Assembly (NCBI GenBank): GCA_029946065.1
Contig: JAQSDU010000014.1
Coordinates: forward strand, 673,523-737,522
Length of the DNA stretch: 64,000 nucleotides
Reading direction: 5' to 3'
Origin: Flavobacterium sp.
GTDB lineage: Bacteria; Bacteroidota; Bacteroidia; Flavobacteriales; Flavobacteriaceae
Within the stretch, counting starts at the first letter, position 1. Every line of letters begins with the position of its first letter. Below the pieces are notes generated by a model. The model made no database searches. It saw only the letters and a list, made by a program, of their open reading frames with translations, and had not been told where the DNA came from. A program made the translations under genes and the position numbers. Positions 16,508-24,742 of this stretch are shown here, in pieces.

Positions 16508-17839
16508 TTAAAAATCCCTATTCGCATCAAACGCCTCCAAATAATCCGCCACGCGTTTCACAAAACTTCCGCCAAGAGCACCGTCAACAACACGGTGGTC
16601 GTAAGAATGCGAGAGGAACATTTTTTGGCGAATGCCGATAAAATCACCTTCCGGCGTTTCGATAACCGCAGGCACTTTTCTGATGGCACCCAAAGCTAAG
16701 ATTCCAACTTGCGGCTGGTTGATGATTGGTGTTCCGAAAACACTACCAAAAGTACCAACATTGGTTACAGTATAGGTACCGCCTTGCGTATCGTCTGGTT
16801 TTAGTTTTCCAATTTTCGCACGGTTACCCAAGTCGTTTACCGCTTTTGCCATTCCGACCAAGTTAAGCTGGTCGGCATTTTTGATTACCGGAACTATAAG
16901 ATTGCCATTCGGAAGTGCTGCTGCCATTCCGAGGTTGATATTTTTTTTCTTGATGATGAAATCGCCTTCTACGGAAATGTTCATTCCCGGGAAATCTTTA
17001 AGCGCTTTCGCGACAGCTTCCATGAAAATTGGAGTGAAAGTGAGCTTCTCGCCTTCTCTTTTTTCGAAAGCAACCTTCACTTTATCACGCCATTTTACAA
17101 TATTCGTAACGTCCACTTCGATAAACGACTGAACGTGTGCTGATGTTTGTACTGAAGCAACCATGTAACCGGAAATGAGCTTGCGCATGCGATCCATTTC
17201 TACAATCTCGTCGCCGCCGTTTACTGAAACGGGTATTGACTGTTGGGTGCTGGATTTTGGCGTTTCCGGCTGCTGTGGTCTTGCAATATCAGAAACATGC
17301 TGAGGCACTGCTGACTGCTGGTTGCTGCCTATAGACTGTTTCCTATTTGCAACAAATTTCAATATATCATCTTTGGTCACGCGACCATCTTTGCCACTGC
17401 CATTTATATTTTCGAGTTCATTTATCGAAACACTTTCTTCTTTGGCGATATTTTTTACCAATGGCGAAAAGAATTTCTCAGAGGTTGAAAAATCTTGTGG
17501 CTCAGTTACACTCGCAACAGCAGTTTCAACTGTTTTTTCTACTTCGGCAATAGCGGCAGTTGGAACATCATGTGCCGGAGCATCAACGACGACACCACCA
17601 TCAATTTCAATATAAGCAATCGTTTGCCCTACTTTTACAACATCATTGACGTTGAAAAGGATTTCAGACAAAACACCCGAAACTTCAGATGGCACTTCAG
17701 AATCAACTTTATCAGTTGCGATTTCCAAAACAGCTTCATCGGCTTCTATTGGGTCACCTACTTTTTTTAACCAATTGGTGATTGTTGCTTCTGCAACGCT
17801 TTCTCCCATTTTCGGAAGTTTCAATTCAAATTTTGCCAT
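16508..17839 (-). CDS. 2-oxo acid dehydrogenase E2 component (dihydrolipoamide acyltransferase)
   Basis: 443 residues in the standard E2 order: one lipoyl domain (residues 2-78, lipoyl Lys 44 in ATDKVDSE), an Ala/Val/Glu-rich linker, a peripheral-subunit-binding domain (residues ~125-165, FSPLVKNIAKEESV), a Gln/Ser/Pro-rich linker, and the catalytic domain ending in DHRVVDGALGG (His 415, Asp 419). It transfers an acyl group from lipoamide to CoA. The single lipoyl domain suits a branched-chain or 2-oxoglutarate complex better than pyruvate dehydrogenase, but the substrate cannot be fixed. E1 and E3 genes are not adjacent. Confidence 0.92.
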   Translation of the reverse strand: MAKFELKLPKMGESVAEATITNWLKKVGDPIEADEAVLEIATDKVDSEVPSEVSGVLSEILFNVNDVVKVGQTIAYIEIDGGVVVDAPAHDVPTAAIAEVEKTVETAVASVTEPQDFSTSEKFFSPLVKNIAKEESVSINELENINGSGKDGRVTKDDILKFVANRKQSIGSNQQSAVPQHVSDIARPQQPETPKSSTQQSIPVSVNGGDEIVEMDRMRKLISGYMVASVQTSAHVQSFIEVDVTNIVKWRDKVKVAFEKREGEKLTFTPIFMEAVAKALKDFPGMNISVEGDFIIKKKNINLGMAAALPNGNLIVPVIKNADQLNLVGMAKAVNDLGNRAKIGKLKPDDTQGGTYTVTNVGTFGSVFGTPIINQPQVGILALGAIRKVPAVIETPEGDFIGIRQKMFLSHSYDHRVVDGALGGSFVKRVADYLEAFDANRDF

Positions 17840-17947
17840 ATTGCTAACCTAATGGTGAATTTTTATTTTCTCAGTGCAAAATTAATGCTTTTTTTTAGTT
17901 TAAGCCACGAATTCAATAAATTTAGGAGAAGAAAATTACAAGTGTTT

Positions 17948-19087
17948 TTATGGAATGAAAGTCACTTCACCACGGTCGGCATTGCTGTCGCTTCCTATAA
18001 GAAAATCAGTTGATTGCGGCAAAATTCGATACGTAAAATTTTGGTTTTTATGGTTTTCGAAATTAGAAATGATGCTTTCAAAACGCATAAAATTATTGTC
18101 AAAGATGATTTGAGTCGCCCTATTACGCGAAAACGATTGCGAGAAATGGGTTGTTTCCTGCATTGTAACGGCAACTTCTGTTTTTTGTTCCAGTTGGCTT
18201 TTTAAAACTTCATTATCAGAAATAAGCATATATTTTTGTGGCAATACAGCAGTAGATTTTACAGCAGTGGCTTTTCCAGCAGCAAAAATTCCGGAGCCTA
18301 TTCTCATAAAAAAATTAAAAAATGAGGAACTCGAAAAATGTTTTTTGTAGAAGATTTCCATTCCGTCACGAAAACGCTTGCGGTAATTTTCATCCTTAAT
18401 CGTACTTTCCCCTTTATAATGAATTACGGCAGTTTCATGGAAATAATAATTCGATTTTCCAGATTTCATTACTGAATACGACAAATCGATGTCTTCGCCA
18501 TACATAAAAAACCTTTCGTCGAAACCACCAACTTCATTGTACAAATTGCGTTTCATGAGCATAAAAGCACCAACAAGAATATCAACTGTTCCGGTTTCGT
18601 TTTCGGATAAGTGGGATGCGTAATATTTCCCAAATAAGCCCGAAAGTCTATACAAACCGCTCATTTTTGTAAATGAGACGAATGGCGTTGGCAATCCGCG
18701 TTTGGATTCCGGAAGAAAATTACCCGTGCCGTCAATGAGTTTGCAACCAACAATTCCAAGGTCATTTTGCCTTTCGGCGAAAGCCAGAATTTTCGAAAAT
18801 GTATCTTCGGCAACGACTGTATCCGGATTTAAAATGCAAATGTATTCGCCTTTTGCGGCAGCGACACCGATATTATTGCCTTTTGGAAAACCTGAATTTT
18901 CTTTGTTTTCGATCAAAATCACTTTCGGGAAACGCAATTTTATCATGGCACAACTGTCGTCGGGTGAGTTGTTATCGACTACAATTATCTCGGCTTCCAT
19001 TTCGTCGATGGCTTTTTGAACGCTTAAAACACAAAGTTCCAGGAAGTAGCGAACGTTATAATTGAGAATGATAATGGAAAGCTTCAT
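17948..19087 (-). CDS. Glycosyltransferase family 2
   Basis: 379 residues. The GT-A domain covers residues ~1-230: MKLSIIILNYNVRYFLELC, VVDNNSPDDS, LNPDTVV (the DxD-like metal site), and GGFDERFFMYGEDIDLSYS. This arrangement is typical of rhamnosyltransferase-like enzymes that build surface polysaccharide. A hydrophobic stretch near residue 255-280 may sit at the membrane. The last ~100 residues (MLISDNEVLKSQL ... FIP) are a flavobacterial extension without a known motif. Donor and acceptor are unknown. It is divergent from the ABC-F gene. Confidence 0.87.
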   Translation of the reverse strand: MKLSIIILNYNVRYFLELCVLSVQKAIDEMEAEIIVVDNNSPDDSCAMIKLRFPKVILIENKENSGFPKGNNIGVAAAKGEYICILNPDTVVAEDTFSKILAFAERQNDLGIVGCKLIDGTGNFLPESKRGLPTPFVSFTKMSGLYRLSGLFGKYYASHLSENETGTVDILVGAFMLMKRNLYNEVGGFDERFFMYGEDIDLSYSVMKSGKSNYYFHETAVIHYKGESTIKDENYRKRFRDGMEIFYKKHFSSSSFFNFFMRIGSGIFAAGKATAVKSTAVLPQKYMLISDNEVLKSQLEQKTEVAVTMQETTHFSQSFSRNRATQIIFDNNFMRFESIISNFENHKNQNFTYRILPQSTDFLIGSDSNADRGEVTFIP

Positions 19088-19127
19088 TTGACAAATATAA
19101 AATGAAATTTCTATGTTTTACGAATGC

Positions 19128-19208
19128 CTAGCCCCGATAGCAACGAAAATCCTTTTTATTTTTTCTTTAAAAATAAAAAGATTGCAGTGGATAGCGGGAT
19201 TATGCTCC
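19128..19208 (+). repeat. Dispersed intergenic structured repeat, copy B
   Basis: It starts TAGCCCCGAT at 19129, contains a hairpin (ATCCTTTTTATTTTT with AAAAATAAAAAGATT) and ends GTGGATAGCGGGATTATGCTCC. It lies between divergent genes, before the ABC-F promoter box. Related copies are at 9883 and 31958. Confidence 0.7.
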
Positions 19209-19220
19209 TGAAAAATAACT

Positions 19221-19228
19221 TACTTTTG
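19221..19228 (+). promoter_or_regulatory. -7 element (TACTTTTG) before the ABC-F gene
   Basis: Matches TAnnTTTG 47 bases before the GTG start. The matching upstream TTG is not clear, perhaps because a repeat is inserted next to it. Confidence 0.4.
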
Positions 19229-19275
19229 CACCCGAGAACTTTAGTTCGAACTGTACGAAGTAAAAAAATTATCCT

Positions 19276-21138
19276 GTGAATTACCTTTCAGTAGAAAATA
19301 TATCGAAATCATTTGGCGAGCGCACACTGTTTGAAAACATTTCGTTTGGCATCAACAAAGACCAAAAAATTGCTTTTATCGCCAAGAATGGCACGGGCAA
19401 AACGACGATTATGAACATCATTAATGGTGAAGATGAAGCCGATACCGGAAATGTCGTGATCCGTAAAGATATCAAGATGGCATTTTTGTCGCAAGTCCCG
19501 AATTTGCAGGAAGAGTTAACTATTGAAGAAAGTATTTTCGCGTCTGATAATGAAGTGCTGAAAGTAATTGAGGAATATGAAAAGGCGCTTGAAAATCCGA
19601 ATGACGAAGAAGCTTACCAACGTGCTTTTGACAAAATGGACCAACACAATGCGTGGGATTTTGAGACGCAATTCAAGCAGATTTTATTTAAATTGAAGCT
19701 TGAAGATTTTAAATTAAAAGTAAAAAGTCTTTCGGGCGGACAGAAAAAACGTTTGTCGTTGGCAATTATTTTGATCAGTCGTCCGGATTTGTTAATTTTG
19801 GATGAACCTACGAATCATCTTGATTTAGAGATGATTGAATGGTTGGAAAGTTATTTTGCCAAGGAAAATATTACGCTTTTTATGGTGACGCACGACCGTT
19901 TCTTTTTGGAACGCGTTTGCAACGAAATCATCGAGCTTGACAACGGAAAATTGTACCAATATAAAGGTAATTATTCTTATTATTTAGAGAAAAAAGAGCA
20001 ACGAATCGCCTCTGAAAATGCGAGTATCGACAAAGCGCAAAATCTTTTTGTAAAAGAATTGGAATGGATGCGCCGCCAGCCGAAAGCGCGTACGACGAAA
20101 TCGAAATCGCGACAAGATGATTTTTACGTCATCAAGCAAAAAGCGGAAAGTCGCAGAAAAGAAAACCAAGTCGAGCTTGAAATCAATATGGAAAGAATGG
20201 GCAGCAAGATCATCGAACTGCACAAACTGACCAAGAAATTCAAGGACAAAGTGATTCTTGATAATTTTACTTTTGATTTCCAACGTGGTGAACGCATCGG
20301 TATTATTGGAAAAAATGGTACCGGAAAATCGACGTTTTTGAATTTAATTACGGGAACGATTCCGCCAGATTCCGGAAAAGTGATTACCGGCGATACGATT
20401 AAAATCGGCTATTATACGCAAAGTGGTATCAACCCAAAACCGGGACAGAAAGTCATTGATATTATTAAAGAATATGGCGAATATATTCCGCTAACGAAAG
20501 GAAAAATTATTTCTGCCGGACAGCTTTTGGAACGCTTTTTATTCGACCGAAAAAAGCAACACGATTATGTAGAAAAATTAAGTGGTGGCGAATTGAAACG
20601 ATTGTATTTGTGTACCGTTTTAATACAAAATCCGAATTTCTTGATTCTGGATGAGCCTACGAATGACTTGGACATTGTGACTTTAAACGTTTTGGAAAGT
20701 TTCCTTTTGGATTATCCGGGCTGTTTGTTGGTAGTTTCGCACGACCGTTATTTTATGGATAAAATTGTTGATCACTTGTTTGTTTTTCGCGGACAAGGCG
20801 AAATTGAGGATTTTCCTGGAAATTATTCAGATTTCAGGGCTTATGAAGACAGTGCCGATGTGGCGCAGAAGGAAGAAAACAAAGTCGAAAAAAAGGCTTG
20901 GAAACAAAACAATCCGACTGGAAATTTGACTTTTAATGAGCAGAAGGAATTTCAGAAAATAGAACGTGAAATCAAGGATTTAGAAATTGAGAAAACCAAA
21001 ATCGAACAGTTATTTTCTGACGGAAAAGTTGCAGATGCGGAAATTGAAGCCAAGGCGAAGCAATTACAGGAAGTGATTGCAAAAATTGAAAATAAAGAAG
21101 AGCGGTGGTTTGAGTTATCGGCTAAAATGGAAGGATAA
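19276..21138 (+). CDS. ABC-F family ATPase (Uup-like)
   Basis: 620 residues, starting at GTG. Two ABC domains are present: Walker A AKNGTGKTT (~37-45) and GKNGTGKST (~354), signatures LSGGQKKR and LSGGELKR, and Walker B LLILDEPTNHLD and FLILDEPTNDLD. They are joined by the charged ABC-F linker with the KARTTKSKSRQD block, and there are no membrane segments. A C-terminal coiled coil (residues ~545-620) identifies the Uup type. ABC-F proteins act on ribosomes or nucleic acids rather than transporting. It is a single gene with its own -7 box. Confidence 0.92.
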   Translation: MNYLSVENISKSFGERTLFENISFGINKDQKIAFIAKNGTGKTTIMNIINGEDEADTGNVVIRKDIKMAFLSQVPNLQEELTIEESIFASDNEVLKVIEEYEKALENPNDEEAYQRAFDKMDQHNAWDFETQFKQILFKLKLEDFKLKVKSLSGGQKKRLSLAIILISRPDLLILDEPTNHLDLEMIEWLESYFAKENITLFMVTHDRFFLERVCNEIIELDNGKLYQYKGNYSYYLEKKEQRIASENASIDKAQNLFVKELEWMRRQPKARTTKSKSRQDDFYVIKQKAESRRKENQVELEINMERMGSKIIELHKLTKKFKDKVILDNFTFDFQRGERIGIIGKNGTGKSTFLNLITGTIPPDSGKVITGDTIKIGYYTQSGINPKPGQKVIDIIKEYGEYIPLTKGKIISAGQLLERFLFDRKKQHDYVEKLSGGELKRLYLCTVLIQNPNFLILDEPTNDLDIVTLNVLESFLLDYPGCLLVVSHDRYFMDKIVDHLFVFRGQGEIEDFPGNYSDFRAYEDSADVAQKEENKVEKKAWKQNNPTGNLTFNEQKEFQKIEREIKDLEIEKTKIEQLFSDGKVADAEIEAKAKQLQEVIAKIENKEERWFELSAKMEG

Positions 21139-21140
21139 AT

Positions 21141-21210
21141 TAGTAGTCAGTTTGCAGTGGTCAGTAATCGGTCTGAACACTGAACACTAGACGCTGAACA
21201 CTGAACACTG
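21141..21210. repeat. Intergenic short-word repeat (CAGT/ACTGAACACTG)
   Basis: Words such as GGTCAGT and GAACACTGAACACT recur and partly mirror each other (GCAGTGGTCAGT against ACTGAACACTG). It fills the gap between the ABC-F and methyltransferase genes. Confidence 0.5.
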
Positions 21211-21211
21211 A

Positions 21212-21985
21212 ATGTTATTCCAAATAAAATCATACCTAAAATTCCTTTGGAACTCCAAAAATGAACACGGCGTGCATTCGCCATTTGTGTTTGATTTGGT
21301 GACGAAATGTTTTTACGACAAAAAAGAATATCCGAAATATTCTGTTTTGAAAGAATACCGAAAAGCACTGTTTCAAAACAAAAATTTCATTGAAGTTACG
21401 GATTTCGGTGCAGGTTCAAAAATCTTTAAATCCAATAAAAGACAAATCTCACATATTGCAAAAACGGCCGGAATTACTTTAAAAAGAGCGGAATTACTGT
21501 TTCGAGTCGTTAATTATTTCAAACCCGAAAATGTTTTAGAAATCGGAACTTCACTGGGATTAGCGACATCGGCAATGGCTTTGGGAAATCCATCTGCTAA
21601 AATAACAACATTAGAAGGTTGTCCGGAAACGGCAGGAATTACAAAATCACAATTCAGGAAGAACAATTTTGATATTGATCTCGTTATAACTGAATTTGAT
21701 TATTTCCTGAACCAAAACCCAAAACCTAAAACCCAACACCTCATTTTCTTCGACGGCAACCACCAAAAGGCCGCAACTTTAAATTATTTCGAACTTTTAT
21801 TGCCAACAATCACCAATGAAAGCGTTTGGATTTTTGACGATATTCATTGGTCGTCAGCAATGGAATCTGCGTGGGAAACCATCAAAAAATATCCTCAAGT
21901 TACCGTCACAATTGACACCTTCCAATGGGGGATTGTCTTTTTTAGAAAGGAGCAAGAAAAGGAGCATTTTGTAATTCGCATATAA
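21212..21985 (+). CDS. Class I SAM-dependent O-methyltransferase-like protein
   Basis: 257 residues. The SAM-binding motif is VLEIGTSLGLATSAMAL (near residue 110), followed by the acidic end of strand 2 (ITTLEGCPE) and the motif-IV block HLIFFDGNHQK. The layout follows small O-methyltransferases of the catechol type, but the N-terminal ~70 residues (FLWNSKNEHGVHSPFVFDL) are a flavobacterial addition. The substrate is unknown. The ATG lies directly behind an intergenic repeat. Confidence 0.8.
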   Translation: MLFQIKSYLKFLWNSKNEHGVHSPFVFDLVTKCFYDKKEYPKYSVLKEYRKALFQNKNFIEVTDFGAGSKIFKSNKRQISHIAKTAGITLKRAELLFRVVNYFKPENVLEIGTSLGLATSAMALGNPSAKITTLEGCPETAGITKSQFRKNNFDIDLVITEFDYFLNQNPKPKTQHLIFFDGNHQKAATLNYFELLLPTITNESVWIFDDIHWSSAMESAWETIKKYPQVTVTIDTFQWGIVFFRKEQEKEHFVIRI

Positions 21986-21992
21986 TTGCATA

Positions 21993-22024
21993 AAAAAAGT
22001 GGCGATCAATACGACCACCACTTT
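21993..22024. terminator. Bidirectional terminator
   Basis: AAAAGTGG...CCACTTTT forms a hairpin with A's before it on the plus strand, between the convergent methyltransferase and lipoprotein genes. Confidence 0.65.
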
Positions 22025-22048
22025 TCGAAACTAACAACTAACCAATCA

Positions 22049-22717
22049 TTATTTCGCTTCGTCTTTTGCGTCTTTATTTTCATCTGCTTTTGCGCCCATT
22101 CGATTCCATTTGAATTTTGGAGCAAACCTGAATTTTATAGAAGCTATTTTTCCGTTATCTTCTTTAGAAAGACCTTCTTTTTCAACGGTGTTCTTGTGCG
22201 CATCCAAGGCTTCATATAAGGCTTTGATTTCGTCAAAATCTTCACGGCTGTATGAATCTTTGTTTTTCTCGAAAGTGTCATAGAAATTTTGGTAAGTTTG
22301 AAGGATATTATCTTTGTTTACCCAATCAAAATTCATGTCTTCGCCCACTTTCCCGGCACCAAAATAAGCATCACGGATGATTTGTTTTGGATTAACAGCA
22401 ACTTTTTCCGTTTCCATTTCAGTAGCTATTTTGGCTTTTAGTGCTTCATATTTTGCTTTACTGGCATCAATTCTTTCTTGTGCGGCAGTTTTGTCTTTTA
22501 AATCTGCCAAAGCCGCTTCTGCTTCGCTGGTCCTTACTTGGTAAGCTGCGTCGATGGCTTCCCAATTATTTTTGACATCAGTAACATTCCCTAGCGAATC
22601 AACATAAACAACATAAGTATCGACACTTTTTTGAGCTGCAGTCTCCTTTTCATCCTTGCAAGATGTGAATCCTAAAGCGATTAACGCTACTCCTACTATT
22701 AACTTTGTACTTTTCAT
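22049..22717 (-). CDS. Lipoprotein of unknown function with long helical region
   Basis: 222 residues with lipoprotein signal MKSTKLIVGVALIALGFTSC (Cys 20). The residues after the Cys (KDEKE) match the Lys-Asp/Glu lipoprotein export signal reported for flavobacterial surface lipoproteins, so surface exposure is plausible. Most of the mature chain is Ala/Glu/Lys-rich and probably helical (AEAALADLKDKTAAQERID). It resembles Bacteroidota lipoproteins of the DUF6565 type, with low certainty. It is a single gene. Confidence 0.7.
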   Translation of the reverse strand: MKSTKLIVGVALIALGFTSCKDEKETAAQKSVDTYVVYVDSLGNVTDVKNNWEAIDAAYQVRTSEAEAALADLKDKTAAQERIDASKAKYEALKAKIATEMETEKVAVNPKQIIRDAYFGAGKVGEDMNFDWVNKDNILQTYQNFYDTFEKNKDSYSREDFDEIKALYEALDAHKNTVEKEGLSKEDNGKIASIKFRFAPKFKWNRMGAKADENKDAKDEAK

Positions 22718-22935
22718 AACTATTGGTTTTGATTTAAATTATATTAGTAAAATTACATATTATTAAATTATAATCTATTTTTGTGTAAAAAAATTAAGAA
22801 TAATTTATCTTTTATACAATTTTATTGAAAAATATGCTAATTATACAAAATTAAGCTCAAATCATGTAACATATATAAATGGATACTGACCTATATTAAA
22901 ACAAAAAATACTTATTTTTATATCAAATTAAATTT

Positions 22936-23625
22936 ATGGCTGGTCCGCTAATTGACATTACCAATATAAAACGCAATTTTATTCTAGGAAATGAAATCGT
23001 TTATGTACTAAAAGGAATCGACCTTAAAATCGACAAAGGTGAATATGTAGCTTTAATGGGGCCATCTGGTTCCGGAAAATCAACATTAATGAACCTTTTG
23101 GGATGCCTTGACACACCAACTTCAGGACATTATATTCTAAACAATAAAGATGTCAGCAAGATGAAAGACGACGAACTGGCAGAAATCCGTAATAAAGAGA
23201 TTGGCTTTGTTTTTCAGACTTTTAATCTTTTGCCAAGAACGACCGCACTTGATAATGTGGCATTGCCGATGGTGTATGCCGGTTATTCCAAATCAGAAAG
23301 AAATGCACGCGCTAAAGAAGTACTAAATCAAGTCAACCTCGGCGATAGAATGGACCACCAGCCGAACCAACTTTCCGGCGGACAACGCCAGCGTGTTGCA
23401 ATTGCAAGAGCTTTGGTCAACAAACCATCTATTATTTTGGCAGATGAGCCTACGGGAAATCTCGACAGTAAAACCTCCGTCGAAATCATGAAACTTTTTG
23501 ACGATATCCATGCCAATGGCAATACTGTAATCCTCGTTACCCACGAAGAAGAGATTGCTACCTATGCGCACCGCATTATCCGTTTGCGCGATGGAATTAT
23601 TGAAAGCGATACGAAAAACAGGTAA
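22936..23625 (+). CDS. ABC transporter ATP-binding protein (LolD/MacB type)
   Basis: 229 residues, one ABC domain: Walker [10 protein letters not shown] (42-50), Q-loop FQTFNLLPR, signature LSGGQRQR, Walker [12 protein letters not shown], and switch His in LVTHEE. The [15 protein letters not shown] pattern and size are typical of the LolD/MacB/FtsE group, which power lipoprotein release or extrusion with a FtsX-type permease. No permease gene is adjacent, so its partner must be elsewhere. ~215 bases of very AT-rich sequence precede it. Confidence 0.9.
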   Translation: MAGPLIDITNIKRNFILGNEIVYVLKGIDLKIDKGEYVALMGPSGSGKSTLMNLLGCLDTPTSGHYILNNKDVSKMKDDELAEIRNKEIGFVFQTFNLLPRTTALDNVALPMVYAGYSKSERNARAKEVLNQVNLGDRMDHQPNQLSGGQRQRVAIARALVNKPSIILADEPTGNLDSKTSVEIMKLFDDIHANGNTVILVTHEEEIATYAHRIIRLRDGIIESDTKNR

Positions 23626-23698
23626 TTTGGTGATTTGGTGATGCGGTTATTTGTAATCGGATCACGAATAACCAAATAAACAAATAACCAAATCTACA
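23626..23698. repeat. Intergenic palindrome of short words (TTTGGTGAT / AACCAAAT)
   Basis: ATTTGGTGATTTGGTGAT at the left is mirrored by AATAACCAAATAAACAAAT and AACCAAATC at the right. It fills the whole gap between two same-strand genes. Confidence 0.6.
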
Positions 23699-24268
23699 AT
23701 GAAAGTTTACACCAAAACCGGCGACAAAGGCACAACAGCGCTTTTCGGCGGCACCCGCGTCCCGAAGGATCACATCCGAATTGAAAGTTATGGCACTGTT
23801 GACGAACTCAATTCTTATATCGGATTGATTCGCGATCAGGAAATCGATACCCATTATAAAGGAATTCTGATTGAAATCCAAGACCGTTTGTTCACTATCG
23901 GCGCCATTTTGGCAACACCACCCGAAAAAGAAGTGTTGAAAAACGGAGAAATGCGCCTCAAAAATCTTGGCATCGTAGAATCTGACATCGAATTGCTTGA
24001 AAATGAAATCGATACTATGGAAGAAGCATTACCACAAATGACGCATTTTGTTTTACCGGGTGGTCATACCACCGTGTCATATTGTCATATAACAAGATGT
24101 ATTTGCCGTCGTGCGGAACGCTTAGCGGTACATTTAAGTCACGATGAACCAGTTGCAGACATTGCTATCAAGTACTTAAACCGACTTTCTGACTATCTTT
24201 TTGTCTTGGCACGGAAGTTGACTTTTGATTTGAACGCTGAGGAAGTGAAATGGATACCACGGAAGTAG
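23699..24268 (+). CDS. Cob(I)yrinic acid a,c-diamide adenosyltransferase (PduO/MMAB type)
   Basis: 189 residues. It makes adenosylcobalamin from cob(I)alamin and ATP. The N-terminal ATP-binding motif (TKTGDKGTTALFGG, residues 5-18), the RIESYGTVDELNSYIG block and the C-terminal CRRAERLAVHL and YLNRLSDYLFVLAR blocks are diagnostic of the PduO-type fold. With meaB at 33.4 kb, this points to adenosylcobalamin-dependent methylmalonyl-CoA mutase in this organism. Confidence 0.93.
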   Translation: MKVYTKTGDKGTTALFGGTRVPKDHIRIESYGTVDELNSYIGLIRDQEIDTHYKGILIEIQDRLFTIGAILATPPEKEVLKNGEMRLKNLGIVESDIELLENEIDTMEEALPQMTHFVLPGGHTTVSYCHITRCICRRAERLAVHLSHDEPVADIAIKYLNRLSDYLFVLARKLTFDLNAEEVKWIPRK

Positions 24269-24380
24269 TGTTCAGTGATCAGACGGTAATCGACAGACCT
24301 CAGCAAACTGAAATCTGCGGCCTACCGCCTGCTTTTCAAAAGCGACGTTCTTAACTTTTTTAAAATAAACGAAATTTTAC

Positions 24381-24410
24381 TTGACTTATTCAGTAAAAAA
24401 TTTATTTTTG
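24381..24410 (+). promoter_or_regulatory. Promoter of the DUF2795 gene
   Basis: TTG (24381-24383), a 19-base spacer and TATTTTTG (24403-24410) give an exact Bacteroidota consensus promoter, 23 bases before the start codon. Confidence 0.65.
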
Positions 24411-24433
24411 CATAAACTAAAAAAATCGACAAG

Positions 24434-24655
24434 ATGTATTGGACATTAGAATTAGCATCTTATTTAAGTGATGCGCCGTGGCCAGCAACCAAAGACGAAC
24501 TTATCGACTACGCTATCAGAGCAGGAGCGCCACTTGAAGTGGTTGAAAATCTGCAATCGATAGAAGATGAAGGTGAGATTTATGAGTCAATGGAAGAGAT
24601 TTGGCCGGATTATCCAACAGACGAAGATTATCTTTGGAACGAGGATGAATATTAA
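24434..24655 (+). CDS. DUF2795 small acidic protein
   Basis: 73 residues, strongly acidic, with the DUF2795 pattern (LASYLSDAPWPATKDELIDYA, GAPLEVVENLQSI). The C-terminal ~20 residues are almost all Asp, Glu, Trp and Tyr. The family is widespread in bacteria and its role is not known; the fold is thought to be a small helical domain. Own promoter and terminator, so it is monocistronic. Confidence 0.88.
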   Translation: MYWTLELASYLSDAPWPATKDELIDYAIRAGAPLEVVENLQSIEDEGEIYESMEEIWPDYPTDEDYLWNEDEY

Positions 24656-24672
24656 AAAAATAAATTCAATTG

Positions 24673-24700
24673 AAAAGTCTCATTCAGAGGCTTTTTTTTT
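24673..24700 (+). terminator. Terminator of the DUF2795 gene
   Basis: AAAAGTCT pairs with AGGCTTTT (one G-T pair) and is followed by a long T run. Confidence 0.8.
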
Positions 24701-24703
24701 GTT

Positions 24704-24711
24704 TAAATTTG
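24704..24711 (+). promoter_or_regulatory. -7 element (TAAATTTG) before secA
   Basis: Matches TAnnTTTG, 31 bases before the secA ATG and directly behind the previous terminator. Confidence 0.45.
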
Positions 24712-24742
24712 CACACATTTTATCAATTGTAATTAATTAACC

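Noticed and set aside
22718..22935. Possible small RNA or riboswitch before the ABC ATPase gene
   Set aside because: The stretch is very AT-rich, with no conserved box or stable stem that I could identify.
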